Shown here: positions 35,338-43,641 of the stretch, piece after piece
Layout: the number at the start of each line of letters is the position of its first letter
How positions within the stretch are numbered: position 1 is the first letter of the stretch
Assembly (NCBI GenBank): GCA_963815045.1
Contig: CAWFET010000002.1
Span: 310,001-374,000, forward strand
Direction of reading: 5' to 3'
DNA: 64,000 nucleotides
Source: DASUPK01 sp963815045
GTDB taxonomy: Bacteria > Actinomycetota > Thermoleophilia > Solirubrobacterales > 70-9
Made by a program: the position numbers and the translations under genes
Notes under the pieces: model-generated
What the model was told of the DNA's origin: nothing
What the model saw: the letters and a program-made list of their open reading frames with translations, nothing else
Database searches by the model: none

Positions 35338-36002
35338 ATGGAGGACGGGCGACTGATCCGCGGCGCGGTGAGCGCCGAGCTTTCGAGGCGGCAGTTCATC
35401 CAGCGCGCGGGCGTTCTGGGGGCCGGCGCCCTGATCGCGAGCGCTGTTCCGCTCGCCGCCAGGATGGCCATCCCCGGCCAGGCGAAGGCCGACGTCGCCT
35501 ACCAGGACGCGACGATGCAGGCCTTCTACGACACGCTGATTCCGGGCGCCCGGCGAGCGTCACCGATCTCGGGAACGAGATCCATCCCAAGGCGATCGCC
35601 GGGGTGGATCCCGATCCGGGCGCGGTGGAGGCCGACGCGCTGCTGCTGGGACAGGATGCGCGGCTCGGCTTCACGGCGCTGGTCGTGCCCTTCCTGGCCG
35701 AGCTCGAGGCGTTCGCGCTGCTCCAAGGCGGCGACTTCCTCGACCTCGCCTACGAGGCGCGGGAGAGGGCCTGCCTGACCGGGCTCGCCTTCTCCAATCC
35801 GACCCGAGCCGTCTGGGAGGCCGCCGCCGCGGTCGCCTTCACCGCCTTCTGCGCGGCCGCGACCCAGGTCAACCCGACCTCGGAGACCGCCTGCGGCTAC
35901 CGGGTCATGGGCCACCCGGGGATAGCTCCCCAGGGCTACAGGGACTTCTCCTACGGCATCACGCTCAGCCGAGAGTCGACCGAGAGGGGCTATCTGCCGT
36001 GA
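35338..36002 (+). pseudogene. Tat-exported small subunit of GMC dehydrogenase, frameshifted
   Basis: The first part, from ATG 35338, reads a twin-arginine signal (LSRRQFIQRAGVLGAG) and continues to AFYDTLIPG. The frame then breaks near 35545-35552: the conserved continuation RPASVTDLGNEIHPKAIAGV and everything to the TGA at 36002 lie in the +2-shifted frame. One missing base in the GGGCGCCCGG stretch explains this. Unbroken length would be about 221 residues, similar to gluconate-2-dehydrogenase subunit-3-like partners of GMC enzymes. The stop overlaps the GMC start by 4 bp. Sequencing error, decay or recoding cannot be told apart here. Confidence 0.8.
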
Positions 36003-37834
36003 GCGAGCGCGTCGACGTCTGCATCGTCGGGTCCGGGTTCGGAGGCTCGATCGCGGCCTGGCGCCTGGCCGAGCTCTACCGGGCTGCGGGGGAGGATCCG
36101 AGCATCGTGGTCCTGGAGCGCGGCATGCGGAAGGGACACACGGACTTCCGCCAGTCGATGGATGTCGGCCACCTCTCCGATTGCTACACGCTGATTCAGG
36201 GCGAGGGGCAGAGCGGGGTGACCAAGGGGTCGAACGCCCAGGTGGTGGCGGCCAACCTGGTCGGCGGCGGGTCCAACCTCTACCTGGCCGCCTCGCTGCG
36301 CGCGCCGACCGAGATCTTCGACCGGCGGGACCACCGCCCCGATGACGGCCCCGACCGCCGGATGTGGCCTTCGGAGATCAGTCGCGGCTCCCTCGATCCG
36401 TTCTACGGGCGGGCGGAGGCGGGGCTGCGGGTCAATCAACCCGCGTGGGACCAGATCTCGAAGTCCGGAGGGCTCTGGGCCGCCACCCTCGATCGCGCGG
36501 GACACACCTGCGACAGGGTGCCCGTCGCGATCAACCAGGAGCGCTGCGTCGACGCGAAGTGGTGTCACACCGGCTGCATCTTCGGAGCCAAGAACTCGCT
36601 GATCACGAACTACCTGGCCTCCGCCGAGGACGCCGGCGTCGAGGTCCGCCCGCTCGTCGAGGTCAACGAGATCCGCCAGTCGAGCCTGCGGCCCTATCGC
36701 TACCTGGTCAAGGCCAAGCGGATCGATCCCGATACGAAGTCCGAGAAGGACTCGATCGAGGACATCGAATGCAAGGTGCTGATCCTCGCGGCCGGGGCGA
36801 TGGGCACTCCGGTGATCCTGATGCGCTCGAGGCAGAGCGGCTCGCTGCCCTCCCTGTCATCCCACCTCGGCAAGCACCTCGGCGTGAACGGCGACCACAT
36901 CGCGGCGATCGAGTACGACGACGAGTCGAAGGTCCGCGATCTCCTCGGCCTTCCCGGCTACGCCGACTTCTTCAAGGGCAAGCCGATCACGACCATGAGC
37001 TACGACTGGTACGCGGGGCGTTCCGGGCACGAGCACGACGGCAGCCGCTTCACCCTCCAGGAGATCTTCCTCTCGCAGCTCACCAACTTCCTCTACGACG
37101 ACGGGCGGGGAGATGGGGAGGACCCGAGCTTCTGGGGCCGCGAGAAGAAGCGCTCGATCGCGACCTGGAGCCGCCACATCGAGATCCTCGCCATGGTCGA
37201 GGACACCAGCGACGGGACCTTCTACCTGCCGCCCCCGCTGGGCGGGGACTTCGTTCGCACCGGTCCCGGCCCCGTGGGGATCGGGCTGTTCGACTACGAC
37301 CTCTCCGACCAGTCGATTGCGGTCCGCGAGGCGGCGAACGAGGCGATCAGGGGCGTCCTCAAACAGGCGGGGCTCGGGCGCTTCCTCAAGCTCACCGAGA
37401 CCCGCGGCGCTTACTGCGCCCACCCGCTCGGTGGCTGCCGGATGGCCGACTCGGCCGACCTCGGGGTCGTCGACCACCGCTGCGAGGCGTTCGGCTACGA
37501 GGGGCTCTTCTGCATGGACTCCTCCGCGATCCCGACGAGCCTCGGCGTGAACCCGTCGTTGACGATCTCGGCGGTCTGCGAGCGCGCCGCCTCCGAGCTG
37601 ATTGCGCGGTCGGCCGACTTCGGCCTACCGGCGGCGCCTCCAGGCTTCGACTCGGCCACGCCGCGGGAGATCGTGGGCGACCGGGTCGTCGCGCCGGACA
37701 ACGATCCATCGGTGCCGGCCGGCACGGCCGGGACCCCACCGCCGCCCGCGGGCGGGGTGGCGGGCGCACACCACAAGCGCAAGCATCGCAAGCGGCGTCG
37801 CAAGCACCGGAAACACCGTCATCGCGTCCGGTAG
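35999..37834 (+). CDS. GMC-family FAD oxidoreductase
   Basis: 611 residues. The FAD-binding start VCIVGSGFGGSIAAWRLAEL lies at residues 7-26, then VVLERGM, NLVGGGSNLYLAASLRAP, and the C-terminal AHPLGGCRM and PSLTISAVCERAASELI regions that hold the catalytic and FAD contacts, resembling cholesterol oxidase/glucose-type dehydrogenases. Residues about 565-611 are a Pro/Gly linker, GGVAGA and a His/Lys/Arg tail. It has no export signal of its own, so co-export with the Tat-signal small subunit is likely. GTG start. The substrate is unknown. Confidence 0.92.
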   Translation: MSERVDVCIVGSGFGGSIAAWRLAELYRAAGEDPSIVVLERGMRKGHTDFRQSMDVGHLSDCYTLIQGEGQSGVTKGSNAQVVAANLVGGGSNLYLAASLRAPTEIFDRRDHRPDDGPDRRMWPSEISRGSLDPFYGRAEAGLRVNQPAWDQISKSGGLWAATLDRAGHTCDRVPVAINQERCVDAKWCHTGCIFGAKNSLITNYLASAEDAGVEVRPLVEVNEIRQSSLRPYRYLVKAKRIDPDTKSEKDSIEDIECKVLILAAGAMGTPVILMRSRQSGSLPSLSSHLGKHLGVNGDHIAAIEYDDESKVRDLLGLPGYADFFKGKPITTMSYDWYAGRSGHEHDGSRFTLQEIFLSQLTNFLYDDGRGDGEDPSFWGREKKRSIATWSRHIEILAMVEDTSDGTFYLPPPLGGDFVRTGPGPVGIGLFDYDLSDQSIAVREAANEAIRGVLKQAGLGRFLKLTETRGAYCAHPLGGCRMADSADLGVVDHRCEAFGYEGLFCMDSSAIPTSLGVNPSLTISAVCERAASELIARSADFGLPAAPPGFDSATPREIVGDRVVAPDNDPSVPAGTAGTPPPPAGGVAGAHHKRKHRKRRRKHRKHRHRVR

Positions 37835-37850
37835 CCTTGGCTCGTCGCCT

Positions 37851-37946
37851 GTGACCGACGACGACCTCCCTCGAAGTACGAGCGCCCTCTGGGGCGTCTG
37901 CGATCCGGCCCCGGGCCGGTTGCCTGAGCCGGGACGGCCGCGATGA
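37851..37946 (+). CDS. Possible 31-residue leader ORF before the CorC gene
   Basis: GTG 37851 to TGA 37944-37946, which overlaps the next ATG (37943) in an ATGA. The peptide (TDDDLPRSTSALWGVCDPAP...) has no recognised feature. It may exist only for translational coupling, or the reading may be chance; a TAGCCT lies 13 nt upstream. Confidence 0.25.
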   Translation: MTDDDLPRSTSALWGVCDPAPGRLPEPGRPR

Positions 37947-39232
37947 CCGCCGCCCTGCTCGTCCTGCTGCTCGTCCTGATCGCCATCAACGGCGTCTTCG
38001 TGGCCGCCGAGTTCGCGCTCGTGCGATCTCGCCGCTCGCGCCTCGAGCAGCTCGCCAGCGAGGGCACGCGGTCCGCGACCCTCGTGCTCTCACAGCTCGA
38101 TCAGATCGATGAATACCTCTCGGCCTGCCAGGTCGGGATCACGATGGCCTCCATCGGCATCGGCGCGCTCGTCGAGCCGGCGGTCGCCTCCCTGATCAAG
38201 CCAGCGTTCGGAGCCCTCTCGCACGGAGTCGCGGTGACGATCTCCGTGGCGATCGCCTTCGTGCTCGTCACCGCGCTGCAGATCTCGGTCGGCGAACAGG
38301 TGCCGAAGCTGCTCGCGATCGCCCGTCCCGAAAGGACCGCGCGGAGGCTGTCCCGGCCGCTGCGCTGGTTCCGCAGGTTCAGCGCGCCCTTCACGGTCGG
38401 GCTCACCTGGATCGTGAACGGCGTGGTGCGGATGTTCGGGGTACGTCCCGGCGAGCTCGAGGAGCAGCCCACCTCCGAGGACCTGCAGGTCCTGATCTCA
38501 CAGTCGGCGGTCGGCGGCAAGCTCGATCCGGGCGAGGCCGTGATGCTCCGCGGCGTCTTCCACCTGCACGAGCAGGAGGCCCGCGAGGTGATGACGCCGA
38601 TCCCGGCGGTGGTCACCGTCGACCACTCCTCCAACGTCTCGGACGCCCTCAACCTCTGCATCTCATCGGGGCACAACCGGCTCGTCGTCGTCGAGGACGG
38701 CAACGCCGACCGCGTCCGCGGGATCGTCCACGCCCTGCGGCTGGTCCGGCTGATGATGAACGAGGGTCCCGAGGCGAAGATCGAGTCGGCCGTCAGGGAC
38801 GCCCTGATCGTCCCGGAGACGAAGCCGCTCGACGACCTGCTCACCGAGCTCCAGAGGCAGCGCTCCTCGGTGGGGGTGGTGGTGGACGAATACGGCCGGA
38901 CCGTCGGGATCGTCACCGTCGAGGACATCCTCGAGGAGGTGGTCGGGGAGATCGAGGACGAGACCGATCCTCTCGCCGGCTCCCTTCGCCAGCTCGCGAA
39001 CGGCGACTGGTACGTCCGGGGCCACGTTTCGCTGGGCGACCTCGCGGATCGCGGCATCGAGCTGCCGGTGGACACCGACGCCTACAACTCGGTCGGCGGC
39101 TATGTCTTCGGAGAACTCGGCAGGCTTCCGAAGCGGGGCGATCTGATCACCGCCGACGGCTTCGAGATCCGGGTGGAATCGGTCCGCGAGAACCGCATCG
39201 AAGCGGTTCGGATCCATTCCCGATCCCAGTAA
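37943..39232 (+). CDS. CNNM/CorC (HlyC) family membrane protein
   Basis: 429 residues: a DUF21/CNNM transmembrane domain (about 1-190; NGVFVAAEFALVRSRRSRLE near the start), a CBS pair (about 205-330; HEQEAREVMTPIPAVVTVDH, VVDEYGRTVGIVTVEDILEE) and a CorC/HlyC C-terminal domain (about 345-425). Members move or sense Mg2+/Co2+. It lacks neighbours with a clear link and is followed by an 82-bp gap that contains a TCCGTTTACG motif. Confidence 0.95.
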   Translation: MTAALLVLLLVLIAINGVFVAAEFALVRSRRSRLEQLASEGTRSATLVLSQLDQIDEYLSACQVGITMASIGIGALVEPAVASLIKPAFGALSHGVAVTISVAIAFVLVTALQISVGEQVPKLLAIARPERTARRLSRPLRWFRRFSAPFTVGLTWIVNGVVRMFGVRPGELEEQPTSEDLQVLISQSAVGGKLDPGEAVMLRGVFHLHEQEAREVMTPIPAVVTVDHSSNVSDALNLCISSGHNRLVVVEDGNADRVRGIVHALRLVRLMMNEGPEAKIESAVRDALIVPETKPLDDLLTELQRQRSSVGVVVDEYGRTVGIVTVEDILEEVVGEIEDETDPLAGSLRQLANGDWYVRGHVSLGDLADRGIELPVDTDAYNSVGGYVFGELGRLPKRGDLITADGFEIRVESVRENRIEAVRIHSRSQ

Positions 39233-39314
39233 ACCCCAGGTTGCAGGAGTTTCTCCCTTCCGTCCGTTTACGGCTCTAGCTTCACGGCAATCCAGAGAGT
39301 CATTAGGAGGCTCT

Positions 39315-39608
39315 ATGTGGGTCGTCCGGTTCAGCGACAAGCAACTTGAGGTGGTCAGGGCGGTGCTCCGCTCCGAAGAGCACCGGGGGCCGGCACTGGA
39401 GGGCGCGCTCGAGGCGCTCGACCTGGCCCGATGGGATGACCTCCCCGAGGCCCAGCTTCCCTGGTCAGAGGTGGAGGCGGAGGCGAGCAAGCAGGGCGTC
39501 TCGGAGGCCGATGTGATCTGGGATCGTTCCGGCCGCCATGACGAGCCCGCCGTACCCAAGATCTCTACGAAGTCCCGCGTCAAGCGCAAGGGCAAGCAGG
39601 CCGCTTAG
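39315..39608 (+). CDS. Small soluble protein, unknown
   Basis: 97 residues with a strong Shine-Dalgarno (TAGGAGG) before the ATG. The C-terminus is basic (KSRVKRKGKQAA); the body is acidic and Ala-rich with a repeated short-helix look (DKQLEVVRAVLRSEEH, EGALEALDLARWDDLPE). No family recognised. Its end overlaps the M28 peptidase gene by 71 bp in another frame, so the two may be translationally linked. Confidence 0.65.
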   Translation: MWVVRFSDKQLEVVRAVLRSEEHRGPALEGALEALDLARWDDLPEAQLPWSEVEAEASKQGVSEADVIWDRSGRHDEPAVPKISTKSRVKRKGKQAA

Positions 39609-40473
39609 CTTCGCCGTCCTCGCGCTGGCGGGGTTCGCCCTCGCCGGCTGCGGTGGGTCCGGAAGCTCGTCGGACCAGCCCACGTTCGAGATCGCCCGCG
39701 TGATGCCGCTCGTCCGCCAGCAGGTGGATGTGGGCCCGCGGCCCGCGGGCTCCCCGCAGCTGCGACGGCTTGCCGGCGAGCTGAAGCCGATGCTGCCGAA
39801 CAGCAGCTTCGAGCCGTTCCCCAGCAAGGGCCCGCAGCAGCCGCTCCGGAACATCGTCGGGGACATCCCGGGCCGTTCCCCCGCGATCCTGATCGGCGCC
39901 CACTACGACACGCAGTACCGGCCGAAGGGCTTCGTCGGCGCGAACGACAGTGCGGCGGGAACAGCGGCGCTGATCGAGTTGGCCCGGACGCTGCCGTTTG
40001 AGCTGCCCGCCGGCCATCCCGAGATTCGCTTCGTCCTCTTCGATGGGGAGGAGGCCCCGCCCGGCTGCCCGGACCGCGACTTCCAGTACTGCGCACTGCG
40101 CGGCTCCCGGGCCTACGCGGCGGCTCACCCCGGCCAGGTCGGGGACATGATCCTGCTCGACTACATCGCCAACCGCGGCGCCCGTTTCCCGCGCGAGACC
40201 AACTCGAGCCCGGCCCTCTGGGCCAAGCTGCGGCAGGCGGCTCAGCAGGTCCGGACCGAGGATCTCTTCCCCGACACCACCCAGACGCCGATCATCGACG
40301 ACCACATCCCGTTCCTCCAGATGGCGGTTCCGTCGATCGACCTGATCGATTGGTCATACCCGTACAAGAACGGAACGCAGGACACGCTCGACAAGCTCGA
40401 CCCGGCCGTGCTCAACTCGGTCGGCAGGACCGTCGCCCAGCTGGTCATCGACCTCAGCGGCGGTCAGTCGTAG
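39538..40473 (+). CDS. M28-family metallopeptidase / glutaminyl-cyclase-like lipoprotein
   Basis: 311 residues from ATG 39538. A basic n-region, a hydrophobic stretch and the lipobox LAGC (residues about 35-38) make it a lipoprotein anchored outside. The M28 fold shows the zinc ligands HYDT, NDSAAG, DGEEA and IIDDHIPF. DHIPFLQ and the DLIDWSYPYKN region resemble bacterial glutaminyl cyclases more than aminopeptidases. The 71-bp overlap with the previous gene is unusual; no later start keeps the signal. Convergent with the next gene by 10 bp. Confidence 0.87.
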   Translation: MTSPPYPRSLRSPASSARASRPLSFAVLALAGFALAGCGGSGSSSDQPTFEIARVMPLVRQQVDVGPRPAGSPQLRRLAGELKPMLPNSSFEPFPSKGPQQPLRNIVGDIPGRSPAILIGAHYDTQYRPKGFVGANDSAAGTAALIELARTLPFELPAGHPEIRFVLFDGEEAPPGCPDRDFQYCALRGSRAYAAAHPGQVGDMILLDYIANRGARFPRETNSSPALWAKLRQAAQQVRTEDLFPDTTQTPIIDDHIPFLQMAVPSIDLIDWSYPYKNGTQDTLDKLDPAVLNSVGRTVAQLVIDLSGGQS

Positions 40474-41291
40474 TCGTAGAAGCCCGCGCCGGACTTGCGG
40501 CCGAGCTTCCCCTGGTCCACCAGGGCAATCAGGCGGCCCGGGGGGCGGTGGTGCTCCTCCTCTGAGTCGGCATAGAGCGCCTCCCCGATCGCGACCGCGA
40601 CGTCGTTCCCCACCAGGTCGAGCAGGGCGAGCGGCCCCATCGGGTAGTTCGCGCCGAGCGTCATGCAACGGTCGACGTCCTCCGCCTCCATCCCCGTCTG
40701 CTCCATCAGCCGGACCGCGTCGAAGAGGTAGGGGAAGAGCAGGCGGTTGACGACGAAGCCGGGCTCGTTCGGGACCTCGACCACCGTCTTCCCGATCGAC
40801 TCGCACCAGCCGCGGGCGCGCGAGCGGATGGCGTCGTCGGCGCCCTCCGGGATGCAGAGCTCCACCAGGTCCATGCGGGCGACCGGGTTGAACGGGTGGA
40901 GGCCGAAGGTCCGCTGGGGGTGCCCTCCGCCCGACGCGATCTCCTCGAGCGAGAGTGAGGAGGTGGTGGTCGCGAGGTCCGCGTCACCGGCCGCCTCACC
41001 GGCCGTCCTCAGCAGTTCGATCTTCGGCTGAAGCTCCTCGACGATTGCCTCGATCACCACATCGCACGAGCCGAGGTCGCCGGCCTGCGTGGTCACCTTG
41101 ATCCGGTTGGCGTCGGCCGCATCAAGCTTGGCGCAGAGCGAGGTCGCCTGCTCTTCGGCCTTCCAAGCGGACGCGTCAGACCGCGCCAGCAGCAACACAT
41201 CGGACGCCGTGCTGGCGCAGGCGGCGAGGCCGCAGGCGATGGTCCCGCTCCCCGCGATACCCGGTCGCTCATATGTCTCAAATGTCGCCAT
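40464..41291 (-). CDS. 3-hydroxyacyl-CoA dehydrogenase
   Basis: NAD-dependent oxidation of 3-hydroxyacyl-CoA in beta-oxidation or in butyrate/PHB-type pathways. The 275 residues from ATG 41291 open with the dinucleotide fold GIAGSGTIACGLAACA, then CDVVIEAIVEELQPK, FGLHPFNPVARMDLVE (HPFNP catalytic His), PNEPGFVVNRLLFPYL and DLVGNDVA. No fused hydratase. No ribosome site is seen; the longer reading to 41552 adds only unrelated sequence. Confidence 0.92.
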   Translation of the reverse strand: MATFETYERPGIAGSGTIACGLAACASTASDVLLLARSDASAWKAEEQATSLCAKLDAADANRIKVTTQAGDLGSCDVVIEAIVEELQPKIELLRTAGEAAGDADLATTTSSLSLEEIASGGGHPQRTFGLHPFNPVARMDLVELCIPEGADDAIRSRARGWCESIGKTVVEVPNEPGFVVNRLLFPYLFDAVRLMEQTGMEAEDVDRCMTLGANYPMGPLALLDLVGNDVAVAIGEALYADSEEEHHRPPGRLIALVDQGKLGRKSGAGFYDYD

Positions 41292-41327
41292 GCGGGAGGT
41301 GTGTATCACGCGCGCCGTCGCCTCAGG

Positions 41328-41339
41328 CGCACCGGTGCG
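41328..41339. promoter_or_regulatory. 12-bp perfect palindrome CGCACCGGTGCG
   Basis: It sits in the 143-bp divergent region between the 3-hydroxyacyl-CoA dehydrogenase and the cupredoxin gene. It could be an operator; no protein partner is known. Confidence 0.3.
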
Positions 41340-41434
41340 GCTTTCTACGGGGTCGCACGGGTGCTCACCACCGTGGTTGGAACCCCGTCCTTCCTCGAAG
41401 CTCAACGGACCATTACCGAGAGGAAGGAACGCAG

Positions 41435-41917
41435 ATGAGATCCAGGACATGGCTGCTGGTCGCGGGTGTGACCGCGGTCGCTGGGCTCCTATTCGCGGGC
41501 TGTGGAGCGAGCAAGGGCTCGGATGTCCCCACGAGCGCTGCCGCAACTCCATCGACCACCACTTCTTCGGGGCAGGCGCTCACGGTGAAGCTGGGGGACT
41601 ACTCGTTCACCCCCTCCAGTCCGACGGTGAAGGCCGGGCCGGTCACGATCACCGCCCCCAACGACGGGCAGATCCTGCACGAGCTGGTCGTATTCAAGAC
41701 CGACAAGAGCGCCGGCTCGCTTCCCGAAAAGGGAGCCGAGGTCGATGAGGATGGCCTCGAAGCCGGCGGCGCAACCAACGAGGGCGAGATCCAGGACGTG
41801 GCGCCGGGCCAGACCAAGAGCACAGACTTCAAGCTGGCTCCCGGCACCTACGTGATGATCTGCAACGTCCCCGGGCATTACGCCCAGGGGATGTACGGGA
41901 CGATCACCGTCAACTAG
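41435..41917 (+). CDS. Cupredoxin (plastocyanin-like) lipoprotein
   Basis: 160 residues from ATG 41435, with AGGAAGG as ribosome site. Lipobox FAGC near residue 23, then a Ser/Thr-rich linker and a cupredoxin domain (KLGDYSFTPSSPTVKAGPV). Copper ligands are visible: His in LHELVVFK, and Cys, His and Met in MICNVPGHYAQGMYG. A type 1 copper electron carrier on the outer face of the membrane is inferred; no partner oxidase is in the window. Confidence 0.92.
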   Translation: MRSRTWLLVAGVTAVAGLLFAGCGASKGSDVPTSAAATPSTTTSSGQALTVKLGDYSFTPSSPTVKAGPVTITAPNDGQILHELVVFKTDKSAGSLPEKGAEVDEDGLEAGGATNEGEIQDVAPGQTKSTDFKLAPGTYVMICNVPGHYAQGMYGTITVN

Positions 41918-41920
41918 CCG

Positions 41921-41926
41921 TACATT
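41921..41926 (+). promoter_or_regulatory. -10-like TACATT before the SnoaL-like gene
   Basis: TACATT, then CGCGGG, then GTG at 41933. Confidence 0.45.
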
Positions 41927-41932
41927 CGCGGG

Positions 41933-42337
41933 GTGGCGAGCCGGCGAGTCGAGTGGGTTCTCCGCCAGGTGGAGACCTGGAACTCGGGTGACCTCGAGGC
42001 GTTTCTCAGCGAGCTCCCTGCCGCCTTCGAGTTCACTCCGGATCCGAGCTTTCCGGACGCCGGCACATACCGCGGCGATGAGGTGCGGCGCTGGATGCAG
42101 GGATGGGTGGAGACCTGGCGCGACAACCGGCTCGAGGTCCTGAAGCTCGTCGAAGACGACCGGACGGTCCGGCTGGAGTCCCGCTGGCACCTGGCGGCGC
42201 CGCAGGGCGGAGGGGAGATCCCGGTGAGCGACTTCGACGTGGTCTTCTGGTTCGATCCCGACGATCGGCCTGTCCGGATGGCGGCCTTCTTCGATCGCGG
42301 CCGGGCCCTGGAAGCGGTGCGCGGACCTACTGGCTGA
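41933..42337 (+). CDS. SnoaL/NTF2-like domain protein
   Basis: 134 residues of the cone-shaped NTF2-like fold (RVEWVLRQVETWNSGDLEAF, RRWMQGWVETWRDNRLEVL, VSDFDVVFWFDPDDRPVRM). The pocket residues do not indicate a substrate. The TGA stop is part of the palindromic operator of the thiolase gene. GTG start, no ribosome site. Confidence 0.82.
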   Translation: MASRRVEWVLRQVETWNSGDLEAFLSELPAAFEFTPDPSFPDAGTYRGDEVRRWMQGWVETWRDNRLEVLKLVEDDRTVRLESRWHLAAPQGGGEIPVSDFDVVFWFDPDDRPVRMAAFFDRGRALEAVRGPTG

Positions 42338-42348
42338 CTGGCCAGTCA
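42335..42348. promoter_or_regulatory. Palindromic operator TGACTGGCCAGTCA upstream of the thiolase
   Basis: A perfect 14-bp palindrome 64 bp before the thiolase start. The same region (ACTGGCTGACTG, one variable base, CCAGTCA) recurs at 50155-50173 before the acyl-CoA dehydrogenase. The size and symmetry fit a TetR-type fatty acid regulator; the regulator gene is not in this window. Confidence 0.75.
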
Positions 42349-42411
42349 TTGCGTGTATGCTTTTTCGGGCAAGGCTTGGTTGCTTGAAGAAACCGACTTA
42401 GGAGGCACGTG

Positions 42412-43599
42412 GTGGCTGAGAACGGAAAGTTCAGTGGACGAGAGGTAGTGATCGTGGAGGCCGCCCGCCTGCCGGTCGGGCGCGGGCACGAGGAGAAGGG
42501 CTATTACAAGGACGTCCACTCCTCGAGCCTGCTGGCGAAGACCTACGACGAGACGATCAAGCGCGCCGGCATCGAGCCCTCCGAGGTCGAGGACGTCGTC
42601 GCCGGCTGTGTGCAGCAGTTCGGTGAGCAGGGCATCAACATCGCGCGCAACGCCTGGCTCGAGGCCGGGCTGCCGATCGAGACGCCCGCCACCACGGTCG
42701 ACCGCCAGTGCGGCTCGGCCCAGCAGGCAGTCAACTTCGGCGCGGCGCTCGTCGCCTCCGGCGTCCACGACGTCGTCATCGGCGGCGGCGTCGAGCACAT
42801 GGGCCACATCTCGTTCGCCGACTCGGCCGACGTGATGAAGGAGCACGGCTTCGCCTTCTCGCCGGCCCTGATGGAGCGCTACAACCTCGTCCCGCAGGGC
42901 ATCTCTGCGGAGATGATCGCCGACAAGTGGGAGATCCCCCGCTCCGAGATGGATGAGATCGGCCTCCGCTCCCACCAGCTCGCCCACCAGGCGACCGAGG
43001 AGGGCCGCTTCGAGCGCGAGATCATCCCGTGGAAGAACAACGGCGACACCTACGTCACCGACCAGGGCATCCGCCCGCCGTCGGAGGACTCCGCCGAGAA
43101 GCTGGCCTCGCTGAAGCCGGCCTTCAAGGAGGACGGCAAGATCACCGCCGGCAACTCCTCCCAGGTCTCCGATGGCGCCGCCGCGGTGATCCTGACCACG
43201 CCGGAGAAGGCGAAGGAGCTCGGCGTCACGCCGAGGGCCAAGATCGTCGATCAGACGACCGTCGGCGTCGACCCGGTGATGATGCTCACCGGCCCCATCC
43301 CCGCCACGCAGAAGATCCTGAAGCGGAACGGGATGAAGATGGACGACATCGACCTGGTCGAGATCAATGAGGCCTTCGCCTCCGTGGTCGCCGCCTGGCG
43401 TCGCGAGCTGGAGCCCGACATGGATCGCGTCAACGTGAACGGCGGCGCGATCGCCCTCGGTCACCCGCTCGGCTCGACCGGCGCGCGCCTGATCACCACC
43501 CTGCTCCACGAGCTGGAGCGCTCCGACAAGGAGACGGGCCTGGTGACCATGTGCTGCGGCGGCGGGCTCGGCACCGGCACGCTGATCCAGCGGGTGTGA
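42412..43599 (+). CDS. Acetyl-CoA C-acetyltransferase (thiolase)
   Basis: Condenses or cleaves acyl-CoA units in beta-oxidation or ketone pathways. The 395 residues have the nucleophile C100 in DRQCGSAQQAV, a His in GGAIALGHPLGSTGARL and the second Cys in TMCCGGGLGTGT. Two adjacent GTG codons (42409 and 42412) are possible; the second is spaced 6 nt from AGGAGG, better than 3 nt for the first. It is under a palindrome shared with the acyl-CoA dehydrogenase. Confidence 0.95.
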   Translation: MAENGKFSGREVVIVEAARLPVGRGHEEKGYYKDVHSSSLLAKTYDETIKRAGIEPSEVEDVVAGCVQQFGEQGINIARNAWLEAGLPIETPATTVDRQCGSAQQAVNFGAALVASGVHDVVIGGGVEHMGHISFADSADVMKEHGFAFSPALMERYNLVPQGISAEMIADKWEIPRSEMDEIGLRSHQLAHQATEEGRFEREIIPWKNNGDTYVTDQGIRPPSEDSAEKLASLKPAFKEDGKITAGNSSQVSDGAAAVILTTPEKAKELGVTPRAKIVDQTTVGVDPVMMLTGPIPATQKILKRNGMKMDDIDLVEINEAFASVVAAWRRELEPDMDRVNVNGGAIALGHPLGSTGARLITTLLHELERSDKETGLVTMCCGGGLGTGTLIQRV

Positions 43600-43641
43600 C
43601 CCGATCTCACAGTTGAGCTGCCCGCGGGCGTTGAGGTGCTG

